From: JBBCJT01 sp037190665
GTDB lineage: Bacteria > Pseudomonadota > Alphaproteobacteria > Acetobacterales > Acetobacteraceae
Direction of reading: 5' to 3'
Assembly: GCA_037190665.1 (NCBI GenBank)
Contig: JBBCJT010000017.1
Location: forward strand, 1-50,438
Length of the DNA: 50,438 nt
Position numbers and translations under genes: made by a program. This document shows positions 17,010 to 25,277 of this stretch, one piece after another. Numbering within the stretch: the stretch's first letter is position 1; each line of letters starts with the position of its first letter. The notes beneath the pieces are model-generated. The model was not told the origin of the DNA, ran no database searches, and saw nothing but the letters and a program-made list of their open reading frames with translations.

Positions 17010-17981
17010 CTATTCGGCGCGCGCGCCGGAGACGCGCACCACCTCGCGCCAGACCTGCCGCTCGCGCTCCAGCCGGGTGGCGAGCTGCGCGCGCGTGTCG
17101 GGCACCGGCTCGGCGATCCGGTCTTCCAGCAAGCGGCGATACTGCTCGGAGGCGAGCACCGCGCGGATCTCCTGATCGAGCCGCGCCAGCACCGGTTCCG
17201 GCGTGCCGGAGTGGGCGAAGACGCCGTACCAGGCGCTGGCATCGAAGCCGGGCAGCGTCTCCGCCACGGCAGGGATATCCGGCAGCGCGCGCAGCCGCTC
17301 GGCGGAGCCGACGGCGAGCGCGCGTATGCGCCCTTCCCGCACCTGCGGCAGCGAGGTGCCAGCGGCATCCACGCCGAACGGAATGTCGCCCGCGATCAGC
17401 GCCGTCAGCATCTGGGAGCTGCCGCGGAAGGCGACGTGCGGCATTTCGACATTCGCACGGTAGCGCAGCAGTTCGAGGTTGATGTGCGCGAACGATGCCG
17501 TGCCCGGACTGCCGCCGGGCACGCCGCCCGGCCGCGTGCGGGCCGCTTCGATCAGCTCGGCAATGCTGGACACCGGCAGGACGTTCGGGTTCACGACGAA
17601 GAGGTTGGGCTGATGTGCCAGTATGCTCAACGGCACGAAGTCCCGGTCGGGATCATAAGACAGGCGCTGGAACAATGCGCTGTTCAGCAGGATGATGCCC
17701 TGGGACGCAACGAGCAGCGTGTGTCCGTCCGCCGGCGCGCGCGCCACCGCCTCCGCCGCGATGTTGCCGGCGGCACCGGCGCGGTTCTCCACGACCACGG
17801 ATTGGCCGAGCCGGGCGGACAGCCCGTCCATCAGTCCGCGTGCGAGAATGTCCGTAAGCCCGCCCGCGGCGAAGGGAACGATGAGACGAACCGGCCGGCT
17901 TGGCGCCCACGCGCCCTGCGCGCGGAGTGGCAGGGGCGCGGCGGCGGCCGCGAGCAATGCGAGTGAACGACGGCTGATCAT
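17010..17981 (-). CDS. Bug/TctC-family periplasmic solute receptor 2
   Basis: A 323-residue receptor with signal peptide MISRRSLALLAAAAAPLPLRAQ and the Bug signatures RPVRLIVPFAAGGLTD, VVENRAGAAGNIAAE, APADGHTLLVASQG and LRALPDIPAVAE. ATG at 17981 follows an AGGGGAGGGGAT ribosome-binding site. It heads a two-gene unit with the NIPSNAP gene. No permease partner is present in the window. Ligand unknown, probably a carboxylate by family. Confidence 0.93.
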   Translation of the reverse strand: MISRRSLALLAAAAAPLPLRAQGAWAPSRPVRLIVPFAAGGLTDILARGLMDGLSARLGQSVVVENRAGAAGNIAAEAVARAPADGHTLLVASQGIILLNSALFQRLSYDPDRDFVPLSILAHQPNLFVVNPNVLPVSSIAELIEAARTRPGGVPGGSPGTASFAHINLELLRYRANVEMPHVAFRGSSQMLTALIAGDIPFGVDAAGTSLPQVREGRIRALAVGSAERLRALPDIPAVAETLPGFDASAWYGVFAHSGTPEPVLARLDQEIRAVLASEQYRRLLEDRIAEPVPDTRAQLATRLERERQVWREVVRVSGARAE

Positions 17982-18545
17982 CTGATCCCCTCCCCTGCGT
18001 GATCGATCCCGCGCGATTGAGGCCGCGGGTTGCGCTGACGTGCGAAAAAGCGTCGCGCGGGGTCTGACGCCATGTCAACCAACGGCGAGACGCACTCGCA
18101 TCAGGTCAGGCGACCGTCAGTTGCTGGCATGCGTGCGTCTTGCCAATGAAGCCGGGGCCATGAACGCGCCGCAGGTGGAGCTGAGTTTCGATGAAGAATC
18201 GGCCATTCTTCCCATGCGAAGTTGGTCGGCAGGTGCTTTGCCCGCTCGAAGGATGATGCACGTGATCCGAGTGAGAAGGCTCTACAAAGGCGACTTGCCG
18301 AGTTCGGAACAACAGAAGCAAAGGCGATAGCCTACATTAGACCGCTTCTCACCCGCTTCCATTACCCGGCTCGCAGCGATGTCATGGGAAACCGGATGAA
18401 AGCAGAGTGTTCTATGCCCGGGAACGTCCAGCCCGTCTGAACAAGGAGAGAGCCGCAGCCGCCGCGACGATCGAAAGACTTTCGGCGCAGACACTGGACA
18501 GTGCACCGGAGCGCCGCACAACATCCGGATAGCTGCCGAAGCACG
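17982..18545. other. Gene-poor spacer of lower GC content
   Basis: This 564-base stretch lies between the divergent Bug 2 and AtzG-like genes. From about 18140 to 18540 it is visibly less GC-rich than its surroundings. Open frames on both strands (for example 18040-18330 plus and 18106-18321 minus) show no family I know and no good ribosome-binding sites. It presumably holds the promoters for both sides and may be a scar of an insertion, but no terminal repeats or transposase motifs are seen. Confidence 0.5.
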
Positions 18546-18785
18546 ATGCCCATGAAACCCTCCAGCCCTGCCTCACCGGCGCAGCCGAACACATTGCACG
18601 CGCACATCGAAGCAGTAATCGACCACTGGTACGGCATTGGACTGCCCAATGAGGCATCCCGGCGCTTCATCGCAGGCTTGGCCGGAACGGTTCCCCTGTT
18701 CGACGCAGGGAGACCGCGCCTGACTTTCGAGGACGAACCCGCCGACTTCGAGGCGGCGCTCCTGGAAACGAGAGAGCCGATGTGA
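18546..18785 (+). CDS. Small AtzG-like protein, putative amidase accessory subunit
   Basis: About 79 residues: a predicted helix (LHAHIEAVIDHWYGIGLP), then EASRRFIAGLAGTVPLFDAG and a terminal DEPADFEAALLE. This two-helix layout with a closing acidic DEPA-F motif resembles AtzG-type (DUF4089) small proteins that bind AtzE-type amidases, though identity is too low to be certain by eye. Its TGA overlaps the GTG of the amidase gene (GTGA), so a one-to-one complex is plausible. Start at ATG 18546 or 18552; neither has a strong ribosome-binding site. Confidence 0.6.
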   Translation: MPMKPSSPASPAQPNTLHAHIEAVIDHWYGIGLPNEASRRFIAGLAGTVPLFDAGRPRLTFEDEPADFEAALLETREPM

Positions 18786-20191
18786 CCGCCCTTGGCGAAC
18801 TGACCCTGGTCGAAGCCGCCGCCGCCGTCCGCAGCGGGCAGGTACGATCGGTCGAGTTGCTGGAGGACTGCCTGGCGGCGGTCGACGCCCACAATGCCCG
18901 GCTCAACGCCGTGATCTGGATCGATCGCGACGGCGCGCGGGCAAGCGCGGAGGCGGCCGATGCGGCCGTGGCGGCGGGCCGCCCGCTCGGGCTGCTGCAC
19001 GGCGTTCCGCTCGCGCACAAGGACATGTACTACGAGGCCGGCCGCCTGAGCACGTGCGGCTCGGCGATCCGCCGCGACTGGCGTCCGACGGCGACGGCGA
19101 CCGTGCTGGAGCGGCTGGCGGCTGCCGGCTCCTATCGCTTCGCCGGCCTGCACATGGCGGAATTCGCGCACAACCCGTCCGGCCACAATGCCCATTACGG
19201 CGATTGCCGGAACCCGTGGAACGCCGACTACATCAGCGGCGGCTCGTCGAGCGGATCCGGGGTTGCAGTGGCTGCGCGCATCACCACGGCGGCGCTGGGC
19301 TCGGACACGGGCGGCTCGGTGCGCATACCAGCCGCCGCCTGTGGCGTGACCGGCCTGAAGCCGACCCAGACGCGGATCAGCCGCGCCGGCGTGATGCCGC
19401 TGTCCTTCTCGACCGACAATGTCGGCCCGCTGGCACGAACCGCCCGCGATTGCGCGCGCATCCTGCGGGTGATCGCCGGACACGATCCGCGCGACCCGAC
19501 CAGCACAAGGGAACCCGTGCCGGACTACGAGGCGATGCTGACCGGCGACCTGCGCGGACTCCGCGTCGGCGTGCCCGCCGACGGGTGGTTCGCACCGGAC
19601 TCAGCGGTAACCACCGCGGTGGAACAGGCGCTGGACGTGCTGGCCGGCCGGGGGGCGCGGTTGGTCCGCCTGACCCTGCCCTACCTGCCGGACTGCGCCG
19701 CTTACGCCGCCATTGTCATCCGCGCCGAGGCTGCCGCCATCCACACCCGCTGGATGCAGGAGCGGCCGGAAGACTATGCAGCCCATCTCAACGCCAAGAT
19801 CTATGCCGGCTTCGCGATCCCGGCGCCGTATTACATCGAAGCGTTGCGCGCGCGGGGGCCGCTCCTGCGTGCCTTCGCAGCCGAGGTGTTCTCGCAGGTC
19901 GATGTGATCGCCGCTCCGACGCTTCAGAACAGCCTGCCGACACGCGTCGAGACGGATGTCGACGAAGGGCCGGAGACAGCAGCGATGGCCTCGGAGGCCC
20001 TGTCCGCCAATACCCGCGTCTTCAACTATCTCGGCCTGCCCGCGGTCAGCCTGCCATGCGGTTTCGACGCCGCCGGCCTGCCGGTCAGCCTGCAGATCGC
20101 CGGGCGCCCCTTCGGCGAAGGGCGTATCCTGGCGGCGGCGGACGCCTATCAGCGCGACACCGACTGGCATACCAGGCGGCCGCCTCTGTAG
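18782..20191 (+). CDS. Amidase signature family hydrolase
   Basis: A 469-residue amidase with the full Ser-cisSer-Lys triad: Lys80 (LAHKDMYY), Ser155 in GGSSSGSG (153-160) and Ser179 in SDTGGSVRIP. It hydrolyses an amide or related C-N bond in the cytoplasm (AtzE, GatA and aliphatic amidases are relatives). The GatB/GatC partners of a tRNA amidotransferase are absent, so a catabolic role is favoured. Translation starts at GTG 18782, overlapping the small AtzG-like gene. A family-5 binding protein follows 39 bases later and may bring in the substrate. Confidence 0.92.
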   Translation: MTALGELTLVEAAAAVRSGQVRSVELLEDCLAAVDAHNARLNAVIWIDRDGARASAEAADAAVAAGRPLGLLHGVPLAHKDMYYEAGRLSTCGSAIRRDWRPTATATVLERLAAAGSYRFAGLHMAEFAHNPSGHNAHYGDCRNPWNADYISGGSSSGSGVAVAARITTAALGSDTGGSVRIPAAACGVTGLKPTQTRISRAGVMPLSFSTDNVGPLARTARDCARILRVIAGHDPRDPTSTREPVPDYEAMLTGDLRGLRVGVPADGWFAPDSAVTTAVEQALDVLAGRGARLVRLTLPYLPDCAAYAAIVIRAEAAAIHTRWMQERPEDYAAHLNAKIYAGFAIPAPYYIEALRARGPLLRAFAAEVFSQVDVIAAPTLQNSLPTRVETDVDEGPETAAMASEALSANTRVFNYLGLPAVSLPCGFDAAGLPVSLQIAGRPFGEGRILAAADAYQRDTDWHTRRPPL

Positions 20192-20230
20192 GCGCCGCGT
20201 GCGAGAAAAACCAAACAAGGGGGAGAAACG

Positions 20231-21826
20231 ATGATGATCAGTCGCCGTGAGGTACTCCAATCCGCTGCGGCAGCGTCCACGCTGCTGGCGGCGCCGCGGC
20301 TCGCCGTCGCGCAGCAGCGGCGCGAGCTGACGCTGGGACTGGGCGCGACCATGACCTCGATGGATCCGCTCTTCTACAACTCCAATCCCGACTTCAACGT
20401 CGCGCTCAACATCTATGATCGCCTGATCATGCAGGACGAGCGTCAGCGCCTGCGGCCCGCCCTGGCCACCGCCTGGAAAACGCTGGACGACAATACCTGG
20501 GAGCTGACGCTGCGGCGCGGCGTGCGCTTCCACGACGGGAGCAGCTTCGGCGCCGAGGATGTGATGGCGTCCATCCGGCGCGTGGCGTGGGTGCCGAACA
20601 GCATCGGGCCGCTGACCGTCTACACCCGCGCGATCACCGAGATGATCGCTGTCGACGAGCACACGTTGCGACTGAAGACCGCGGCACCGCACCCGCTGAT
20701 GCCCATCGACCTGTCGATGATCAGCGTGATCTCGCGCCGGCACGAGCAGGCACCGACCGCCGATTTCAACAGCGGTCGCGCGGCAATCGGCACCGGGCCG
20801 TTCAAGCAGGTGAGCTATGCCCAGGGCGACCGCATCCTGCTGGCGCGCAACGACGACTACTGGGGTGAGAAGCCGCAATGGGAGAAGGTGACGCTGCGGC
20901 TTATGCCCAACGGCCCGGTGCGGCTGGCGGCGCTGCTCGCCGGCGATATCGACGCGATGGATATCCTGCCGCCGACCGATCTGGCCACGTTGCGTAACAA
21001 CCCCAACATCACCGTCGCCCGCACGCAGTCGAATTCGGTGCTGTTCCTGCATCTCGACAGTTTCCGCGACCAGACCCCGTTCGCCACCGACAAGGCTGGC
21101 GCGGTGCTGCCGCGGAACCCCCTCAAGGACGTGCGCGTGCGCCGGGCTATCTCGAAGGCGATCAACCGGCAGGCCTTGTCCGAACGGGTAATGGAAGGCG
21201 CGGCCTCGCCTGCGGGCTTCATCCTCGCGAGCGGCTTCTTCGGGGTAAGTCCCAGGCTGAAGCCCGACGAGTACGATCCGGAGGGGGCGCGCAAGCTGCT
21301 GGCAGAGGCCGGCTATCCGGGCGGCTTCGGCCTGACGGTGCATGGGCCACGCGACCGCTTCATCAATGACGAGAAAGTGCTGCAGGCGGTCGGCCAGATG
21401 CTCGTCCGCATCGGCATCGATACGAAGGTGATCGTGCAGCCCTGGCAGGTCTTCGCCACCCAGGCGAGCACGCCCAACTATGCCTACAGCGTCATGCTGG
21501 TGGCGAACTATTCCACCACCGGAGAGGCATCGTTTCCCCTGCGGGCGCAGGTGGCGACGGTCGATCCGCAGAAGGGCATGGGGGCGCAGAACCGCGCCAG
21601 ATATTCGAACCCGCGGATCGACGCCCTGCTCGCTCAGGCGATGACGACCATCGACGATGCGAAGCGTGAGGCGATCCTGTTCGAGGCGACCGAGGCGACA
21701 ATGGCCGATCAGGCCAACATCCCCCTCTTCGCGCCGGACAATCTCTCCGCATTGCGCAAAGGCCTGCAATTCGCCGCGCGGGCCGATGGCCTCATGGCGG
21801 CACAGATGGTGACGCCCGCCGGGTGA
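20231..21826 (+). CDS. Family-5 ABC transporter substrate-binding protein (DppA/OppA type), orphan
   Basis: A 531-residue periplasmic binding protein. A signal peptide with twin arginines (MMISRREVLQSAAAASTLLAAP, ending AVAQ) precedes the SBP_bac_5 fold: the GRAAIGTGPFKQVSYAQGDRILLARNDDYWG and VRRAISKAINRQAL segments are diagnostic. Strong AGGGGGAG ribosome-binding site. Ligands of this family are peptides, opines, nickel or sugars. No cognate DppBCDF-type permease or ATPase genes are in the window, so it must borrow another transporter or serve a distant one. Likely co-transcribed with the amidase. Confidence 0.93.
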   Translation: MMISRREVLQSAAAASTLLAAPRLAVAQQRRELTLGLGATMTSMDPLFYNSNPDFNVALNIYDRLIMQDERQRLRPALATAWKTLDDNTWELTLRRGVRFHDGSSFGAEDVMASIRRVAWVPNSIGPLTVYTRAITEMIAVDEHTLRLKTAAPHPLMPIDLSMISVISRRHEQAPTADFNSGRAAIGTGPFKQVSYAQGDRILLARNDDYWGEKPQWEKVTLRLMPNGPVRLAALLAGDIDAMDILPPTDLATLRNNPNITVARTQSNSVLFLHLDSFRDQTPFATDKAGAVLPRNPLKDVRVRRAISKAINRQALSERVMEGAASPAGFILASGFFGVSPRLKPDEYDPEGARKLLAEAGYPGGFGLTVHGPRDRFINDEKVLQAVGQMLVRIGIDTKVIVQPWQVFATQASTPNYAYSVMLVANYSTTGEASFPLRAQVATVDPQKGMGAQNRARYSNPRIDALLAQAMTTIDDAKREAILFEATEATMADQANIPLFAPDNLSALRKGLQFAARADGLMAAQMVTPAG

Positions 21827-21832
21827 AGGATC

Positions 21833-21868
21833 GGCCGGCGCGTGCGTGTCCATGCGCAAGCGCCGGCC
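21833..21868. terminator. Hairpin between convergent genes, probable terminator
   Basis: GGCCGGCGC (21833-21841) pairs perfectly with GCGCCGGCC (21860-21868); the stem continues inward with TGCG (21843-21846) and CGCA (21855-21858) after one mismatch, leaving an 8-base loop. It starts six bases after the binding-protein stop and lies 31 bases from the end of the convergent GntR gene, an ideal site for a shared terminator. No obvious T tract. Confidence 0.55.
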
Positions 21869-21899
21869 AACCCGCCTCCTGCCGCCCCGTCAGATCGTT

Positions 21900-22601
21900 C
21901 TACGCGACGCTATCAACGGCGTGCGCCGCCAAGGCGTTGTCCGTGTAGATCTCGGCGTAGCCCGCGCGGATCATCTCGGTGATCTGATCCAGCCGCCGGC
22001 CGATATGCTGTCGCATGAGCGATGTGGCGCCCTCTGCATCACGTGCCCGCAGGAACGATACGATGGTCAGATGCTCGCTCTGCGTGCCCGCGCGGCGGTG
22101 CTGCATGTCGATCCACCGGATAAACCTTATGCGCTCGTTGAGCGAGCGGAGGCAGCGCACGAATTCCGCGTTGCCGGAAAGCGCTGCCAATCGTTCGTGG
22201 AATTCTTCATCCAGGCTGAGCAGGCGCAGCGCCTGGGCATCATCATCGGGCATATCGCGGCTACGCTCCGCGAAGGCAGCCAGCTCCTCGACCGCCTCGG
22301 ACGAGGCTCTCCCGCAGGCCAGTATCAGGGCACCGGCCTCCACGGCCGCCCGGAACTCATAAAGAGTCAGCACCTGCTGCGGATCGAGCGGGCGAACGAA
22401 GTAACCCCGATTGGTCGTGGGAACGAGAAACCCTTCCGACGAAAGCCGGTTCAATGCCTCACGCAATGGAGTCCGACTGACGCCGAGGCTGCGCGACAGC
22501 TCCACTTCGTTGACCCGATCACCCGGTTTGAGCCGGAAGGTGACCGCCATTGCCTTCACCTGTTCGTAGATGCGGTCAGTCGTGCGTGGCGTCATCGTCA
22601 C
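21900..22601 (-). CDS. GntR-family regulator, FadR/FCD subfamily
   Basis: About 233 residues: N-terminal winged helix (DRVNEVELSRSLGVSRTPLREALNRLSSEGFL, about 25-60) and C-terminal FCD ligand domain with the expected LDEEFHERLAALSGN and SEHLTIVSFLRARD histidine-containing helices that bind metal and a small acid. GTG at 22601 is preferred (GAGGAG seven bases upstream); ATG at 22595 is also possible. It overlaps the end of the preceding gene by 26 bases and is the last gene of the importer operon, so it likely autoregulates this importer and the divergent amidohydrolase. Confidence 0.9.
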   Translation of the reverse strand: MTMTPRTTDRIYEQVKAMAVTFRLKPGDRVNEVELSRSLGVSRTPLREALNRLSSEGFLVPTTNRGYFVRPLDPQQVLTLYEFRAAVEAGALILACGRASSEAVEELAAFAERSRDMPDDDAQALRLLSLDEEFHERLAALSGNAEFVRCLRSLNERIRFIRWIDMQHRRAGTQSEHLTIVSFLRARDAEGATSLMRQHIGRRLDQITEMIRAGYAEIYTDNALAAHAVDSVA

Positions 22602-23517
22602 GAGAGGACTCCTCGATCCTTGCTCCGGCGTTAGCAAGATCAGCGGTGTCAGGCCACCAGCAGGTGGCCTCCGTCCCGGGGCTTTCCGCCCCGCCCAACA
22701 ACGCATGGAGAGCGTCAAGTGCGGCGATGGTCCCGGCGTCGAGCCGGGCGACGTAGATGTGGGGCCACTGCGCGGCGATCCCCCTCGCCTGCGACAGCTC
22801 AATCCCGAGACGGCCGCACAGGACACGCGCGACCAGTCCCGCATTGTCACACCCGATGGCGACGGTAGCTGCCATGGCGTCGAGAAATCGCGCGAGCGTC
22901 TGGGGATGGGCGGCCGCGAATCTTGTCGCGGCTGAGGTGACACCGAGCACCGGCTTGCCCGGAAGGCCGGTCAGGGCCTTCCACTCCCGGGCAAAGTCGG
23001 ACAGCAGCACCCGCTCGGGGGGAACGGTCAGCGCGCGGACGGAGACTGCTTCGACCTGCCCGAGGGCGAGCATCTCCAGCAGTTCGGCTTCGGTCCCATG
23101 CCTAGGCGTGTAGGAACCCGGGCCCAGTCCGTGATTGCGCTCCAGCATGGCCGCAGCAAGCAGATGGTTGGTCGTCTCCGGCGGAGCGAGGCCAATCCGT
23201 GCGCCTCGCAAGCTGCCGAAATCCTCGTAGCCGGTTCGGCCGAGAAAGCAGGCGTGGCCCAGTTGCGATCCCTGCACGATGCGCAAGGTTCCGGGTTCAC
23301 CGGCGCTCTGCATGGCGTGCAGCGCACTTGCACCTATCACGACATCCGCCCGCCCTTCCTCCGCAGCCTGCAAGGCAAGTTCTGGCGCGGACTGCGGAAG
23401 AAACACCGGCTCCAGGCCGAACCGCTCGCATTGTGCCGTCTCCCGCAGGACTTCGGTGAAGGGCAGGCTGAAACCGCCTGGCCACCATGCAATCCTGATC
23501 GGTTCGGCCACGCTCAC
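22576..23517 (-). CDS. NMT1/THI5-like binding-protein-fold protein without signal peptide
   Basis: A 313-residue protein with the two-lobe periplasmic-binding fold of the NMT1/SsuA/TauA group: EPIRIAWWPGGFSLPFTEVLRE at the N terminus, GRADVVIGASALHAMQS, GSLRGARIGLAPPETTNHLL and LALGQVEAVSV. The mature fold begins by about residue 6, leaving no room for a signal peptide, and GTG 23517 overlaps the permease stop (GTGA). It therefore should be cytoplasmic unless translation starts elsewhere. It may be a ligand sensor, a pathway enzyme, or a receptor whose signal was lost. It lies inside an importer operon that already has its own binding protein. Confidence 0.75.
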   Translation of the reverse strand: MSVAEPIRIAWWPGGFSLPFTEVLRETAQCERFGLEPVFLPQSAPELALQAAEEGRADVVIGASALHAMQSAGEPGTLRIVQGSQLGHACFLGRTGYEDFGSLRGARIGLAPPETTNHLLAAAMLERNHGLGPGSYTPRHGTEAELLEMLALGQVEAVSVRALTVPPERVLLSDFAREWKALTGLPGKPVLGVTSAATRFAAAHPQTLARFLDAMAATVAIGCDNAGLVARVLCGRLGIELSQARGIAAQWPHIYVARLDAGTIAALDALHALLGGAESPGTEATCWWPDTADLANAGARIEESSRDDDATHD

Positions 23518-25277
23518 CGACGCGCCTTCAGGATGCCCTCACCAGCGAGGATGAGCGTCGAGACGAAGGCGAGGAACAGCACCGAGACGGCCGTAAGTGC
23601 CGGCGTGAACTGCGTCAGCGACTCGGTCCACATCTGCTTCGGCAGAGTCGTGGTCAGGCCACCGCTTATGAACAGCGCAACGGTCAGTTCATCGAAGGAC
23701 CGGACAAACGCCAGCAGAAAGGCGCTGCCCAGCGCGGCCGAGACGAGCGGCAGTGTGATCAGCCGCATGACCGTCAGAGGTTTTGCGCCGGAGACTGAAG
23801 CCGCCTGGTCGATCCGCCAGTCGTAGCGCTTGAAGGCGGCCAGCAGGGTCAGGGTCGCGAAGGGCAACGCGAACAGCGTGTGCCCCATCACGAGCGCAAA
23901 GGACGTTCCGATGATCCCGAGGCGTGCGAAGAAGTAGTAGAGACCGAGCGCGATGATGATGTGCGGGAAGATCATCGGCGCCATCAGCAGCGCCATGAAC
24001 CCGCCCCGGAAGCGGAAGGGGTGACGTGTGAGCTGTATGGCCAGCGGAAGCGCCAGCAGTACCGACAGCGTGGCTGTCGCGACCGCGACACTGACCGAGC
24101 GCCACGCGGCACTGCGCCATATCGGGGACCGCATCACCTCGCCGAACCAGTCCACCGTGAAGCCGACGGGGGGCCAGACGACGAACTCCGTCCTGGAGAA
24201 GGCAATGGGGATGACGAAGAGGATGGGCAGGATCAGGAAGGCGATCAGCAGGGCCGGCAGCAGTGCGCCCAGCAGGTGCCGCACGGCGCGTCGCTGTCCC
24301 GACGGCAGAGCGCGCAGCATCAGTTCCAGGGCCGCGACGAAGAGATCGCTGATCCGGCCGATTGCGGTGAGCAACCGCCGCGGGCGTCCCGGCCCGGGTG
24401 GGTGCCGGCCCTCCGTGCCACTGGACAGGCTGGCGTCACTGAACAGCACCTGCGCGCCGACAAGCCGTTCGAACAGCAGGAAGATGAGCACGGACGTCAC
24501 CAGGAGCATGACGCCGATAGCGCCGCCAAAGCCCCAGTCGCTCATCTCGTCGGCATGAAAGATGACGACCTGGGAGATCATCATGTTGGAAGGACTGCCC
24601 AGCAGTGCCGGGATGACGAAGAAACCGAGCGAGGCGATGAAGACGAGCAGGGCGGCGGCGGCTATGCCCGGTGCGGCAAGCGGCAGATAGACGACCCAGA
24701 ACGCGCTGCCGGGTCGCGCACCGAAGGTCTGCGCGACGCGGGGAAGGCGCGGATCGATATTGTCGAGCACGCCATAGATCGCGAGGATCGCGATGGGCAG
24801 CATCGCATGGACCATGCCGACCAGGACCGCAGCCTCGTTGAACATCAGATCGTAGGGACCGTCGAAGCCGATCCACATCAGCGTCGAGTTGATGGCGCCA
24901 TGCCGGCCGAGCAGGATCATCCAGCCGAACGCACGCACCAGGAAGCTCGTCCAGAACGGCAGCAGCACCAGAAAGAGCGCGACGCGCCGCAGCCCCGGCC
25001 GTGCGTTGGCCAGGAAGTAAGCCACCGGAAACCCGAGCACCGTGGACAGCGCGGCCGTGATCAGCGAGATGCGCACGGTGTTGAGCAGGACCTGCACATA
25101 GACCGGCGAGCTGAACAGCCGCGCATAGTGGTCCATCGTCGGCTCGCCGGCGCGGTTGAGGACGCTGAGGATCAGCAACCGGCCCGTGGGCAGCAGGAAG
25201 AAGGCGATGAGGAACAGGACCGTCGCCATCAATGCCAGCGACAGGACCGGGTGCCTGAGCCGGCGCAGGGCTGTCAT
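23514..25277 (-). CDS. Fused polyamine-type ABC permease (PotB-like plus PotC-like halves)
   Basis: One 587-residue membrane protein holding two complete binding-protein-dependent permease domains. The first (about 1-280) has the LLPFWTSFLVRAFGWMILLG segment and coupling-loop region RVAQTFGARPGSAFWVVYLPLAAPG. After a hydrophilic linker (about 283-325, rich in Pro/Arg), the second (about 335-587) has FGEVMRSPIWRSAAWRSVSVA, APMIFPHIIIALGLYYF and the loop QAASVSGAKPLTVMRLITLPL. PotB and PotC are normally separate, as in the second importer of this window. ATG 25277 overlaps the ATPase stop (ATGA). The reading frame is continuous, so this is a real fusion. Confidence 0.93.
   Translation of the reverse strand: MTALRRLRHPVLSLALMATVLFLIAFFLLPTGRLLILSVLNRAGEPTMDHYARLFSSPVYVQVLLNTVRISLITAALSTVLGFPVAYFLANARPGLRRVALFLVLLPFWTSFLVRAFGWMILLGRHGAINSTLMWIGFDGPYDLMFNEAAVLVGMVHAMLPIAILAIYGVLDNIDPRLPRVAQTFGARPGSAFWVVYLPLAAPGIAAAALLVFIASLGFFVIPALLGSPSNMMISQVVIFHADEMSDWGFGGAIGVMLLVTSVLIFLLFERLVGAQVLFSDASLSSGTEGRHPPGPGRPRRLLTAIGRISDLFVAALELMLRALPSGQRRAVRHLLGALLPALLIAFLILPILFVIPIAFSRTEFVVWPPVGFTVDWFGEVMRSPIWRSAAWRSVSVAVATATLSVLLALPLAIQLTRHPFRFRGGFMALLMAPMIFPHIIIALGLYYFFARLGIIGTSFALVMGHTLFALPFATLTLLAAFKRYDWRIDQAASVSGAKPLTVMRLITLPLVSAALGSAFLLAFVRSFDELTVALFISGGLTTTLPKQMWTESLTQFTPALTAVSVLFLAFVSTLILAGEGILKARR

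Noticed and set aside
18040..18330. Small open frames in the low-GC spacer
   Set aside because: No ribosome-binding sites, several overlapping frames on both strands, no recognisable protein family or transposase motif.
19601..21859. 752-codon open frame on the minus strand
   Set aside because: Antisense to the amidase and family-5 binding protein, both clear families; its product shows no recognisable domain.
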